The notes under the pieces: generated by a model
Database searches by the model: none
Seen by the model: the letters and a program-made list of their open reading frames with translations, nothing else
Told to the model about the DNA's origin: nothing
Position numbers and translations under genes: made by a program
Assembly: GCA_964352785.1 (NCBI GenBank)
Contig: CAYGTI010000001.1
Location: 1 to 64,000, forward strand
Length of the DNA stretch: 64,000 bases
Reading direction: 5' to 3'
From: JACOMS01 sp964352785
GTDB taxonomy: Bacteria; Pseudomonadota; Alphaproteobacteria; Caulobacterales; Maricaulaceae
Shown: positions 63,703-64,000 of the stretch, piece after piece
Position numbering within the stretch: position 1 is the stretch's first letter
Layout of the letters: every line of letters starts with the position of its first letter

Positions 63703-64000
63703 TTAAAACATATTCAGTTCAAGCCGGGCTTCATCGCTCATCCGGTCCATGGTCCACGGCGGATCAAACGTCATACTAACCTCAACGCGCCGAACACCAG
63801 CCACAACGGCGCAAGCATCCTGCACCCAAATGGGCATTTCGCCCGCGACCGGGCAGCCCGGCGCAGTCAGGGTCATATCAACTTTGAGCGTGCGGTCATC
63901 CTCAAGCTCGACCTTATAAATTAGGCCCAGTTCATAAATATCTACGGGAATTTCAGGGTCATAGACGCTTTTAAGCTGCCCTATTACATCCGCCGTAATA
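63703..64000 (-). CDS. SufT/DUF59 (MIP18-like) iron-sulfur assembly protein, partial
   Basis: Only the last 98 residues are in the window; the start lies beyond 64000. The visible part has the DUF59 core: SVYDPEIPVDIYELGLIYKV, DMTLTAPGCPVAGEMPIWVQ with the key Cys, and VSMTFDPPWTMDRMSDEARLELNMF, typical of SufT at the end of the suf operon. Such proteins help Fe-S cluster maturation. The stop TAA overlaps the ribosome site of the following SufA-type gene. Confidence 0.88.
   Translation of the reverse strand, partial: ITADVIGQLKSVYDPEIPVDIYELGLIYKVELEDDRTLKVDMTLTAPGCPVAGEMPIWVQDACAVVAGVRRVEVSMTFDPPWTMDRMSDEARLELNMF

Noticed and set aside
1..64000. CRISPR arrays, rRNA operons, prophage or insertion sequences
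   Set aside because: No regularly spaced repeats, rRNA sequences, transposase or phage structural genes were recognised on either strand.

Overview
The window looks like a chromosomal segment of a marine, heterotrophic alphaproteobacterium of the Caulobacterales/Maricaulales kind (Hyphomonas- or Robiginitomaculum-like). This is an inference. It rests on the CckA hybrid kinase next to recA and alaS, the aroQ-accB-accC cluster, the DUF3333-type PstA, large TonB-dependent receptors, and the many DUF885, YceI and DUF3604 proteins. Most of it reads as ordinary core genome of moderate GC. The main exception is an AT-rich accessory patch near 15.3-17.6 kb.

Layout. 0-9.4 kb: tRNA-Asn, a three-hairpin non-coding stretch, a DUF817 membrane protein, a Rieske oxygenase, a VOC protein, alaS, recA (probable TTG start and SOS-like box) and cckA. 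9.5-13.3 kb: two tandem DUF885 lipoproteins. 13.5-17.9 kb: lepA, then a small island with a T5orf172/GIY-YIG protein, a PIN/RHH toxin-antitoxin pair, a DUF2158 protein and an unlisted 59-residue membrane protein. Two copies of a palindromic repeat flank lepA and the GIY-YIG gene. 17.9-26.5 kb: thiolase, a TonB receptor, a GNAT protein, thiGS, aroQ-accBC and a glyoxalase. 26.6-30.2 kb: a sulfatase broken by one in-frame TAG, a 98-residue orphan and a 3-ketosteroid-dehydrogenase-like flavoprotein. 30.4-34.6 kb: a DUF3604, parvulin-like and HupE/UreJ module behind an 11-bp-arm inverted repeat. 34.8-40.7 kb: a ferredoxin reductase, a YceI-cytochrome b561-YceI operon, an aldehyde dehydrogenase and a YcaQ-like glycosylase.

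40.7-53.4 kb is phosphate-themed. It holds pstSCAB-phoU with a plausible Pho box, an esterase and a TPR protein. These are followed by a 924-residue internally duplicated lipoprotein and a TonB receptor, and perfect CTGTCAT heptamers lie upstream of the lipoprotein gene. 53.5-64 kb: an aldose 1-epimerase gene broken by a 4-bp repeat expansion, tRNA-Leu, a MATE exporter, maeB, glnB-glnA, an O-antigen ligase-like polymerase, and the end of a Suf-type Fe-S operon (SufT, SufA, then MmcQ/YjbR and a GST).

The best candidates for something undescribed are the lipoprotein/TonB-receptor pair beside pst and the DUF3604/PPIase/HupE module. Both are inferences from gene order and visible regulatory sequence. 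Two genes carry single, simple inactivating lesions while their catalytic motifs remain largely readable, which suggests recent loss, programmed variation or sequence error.
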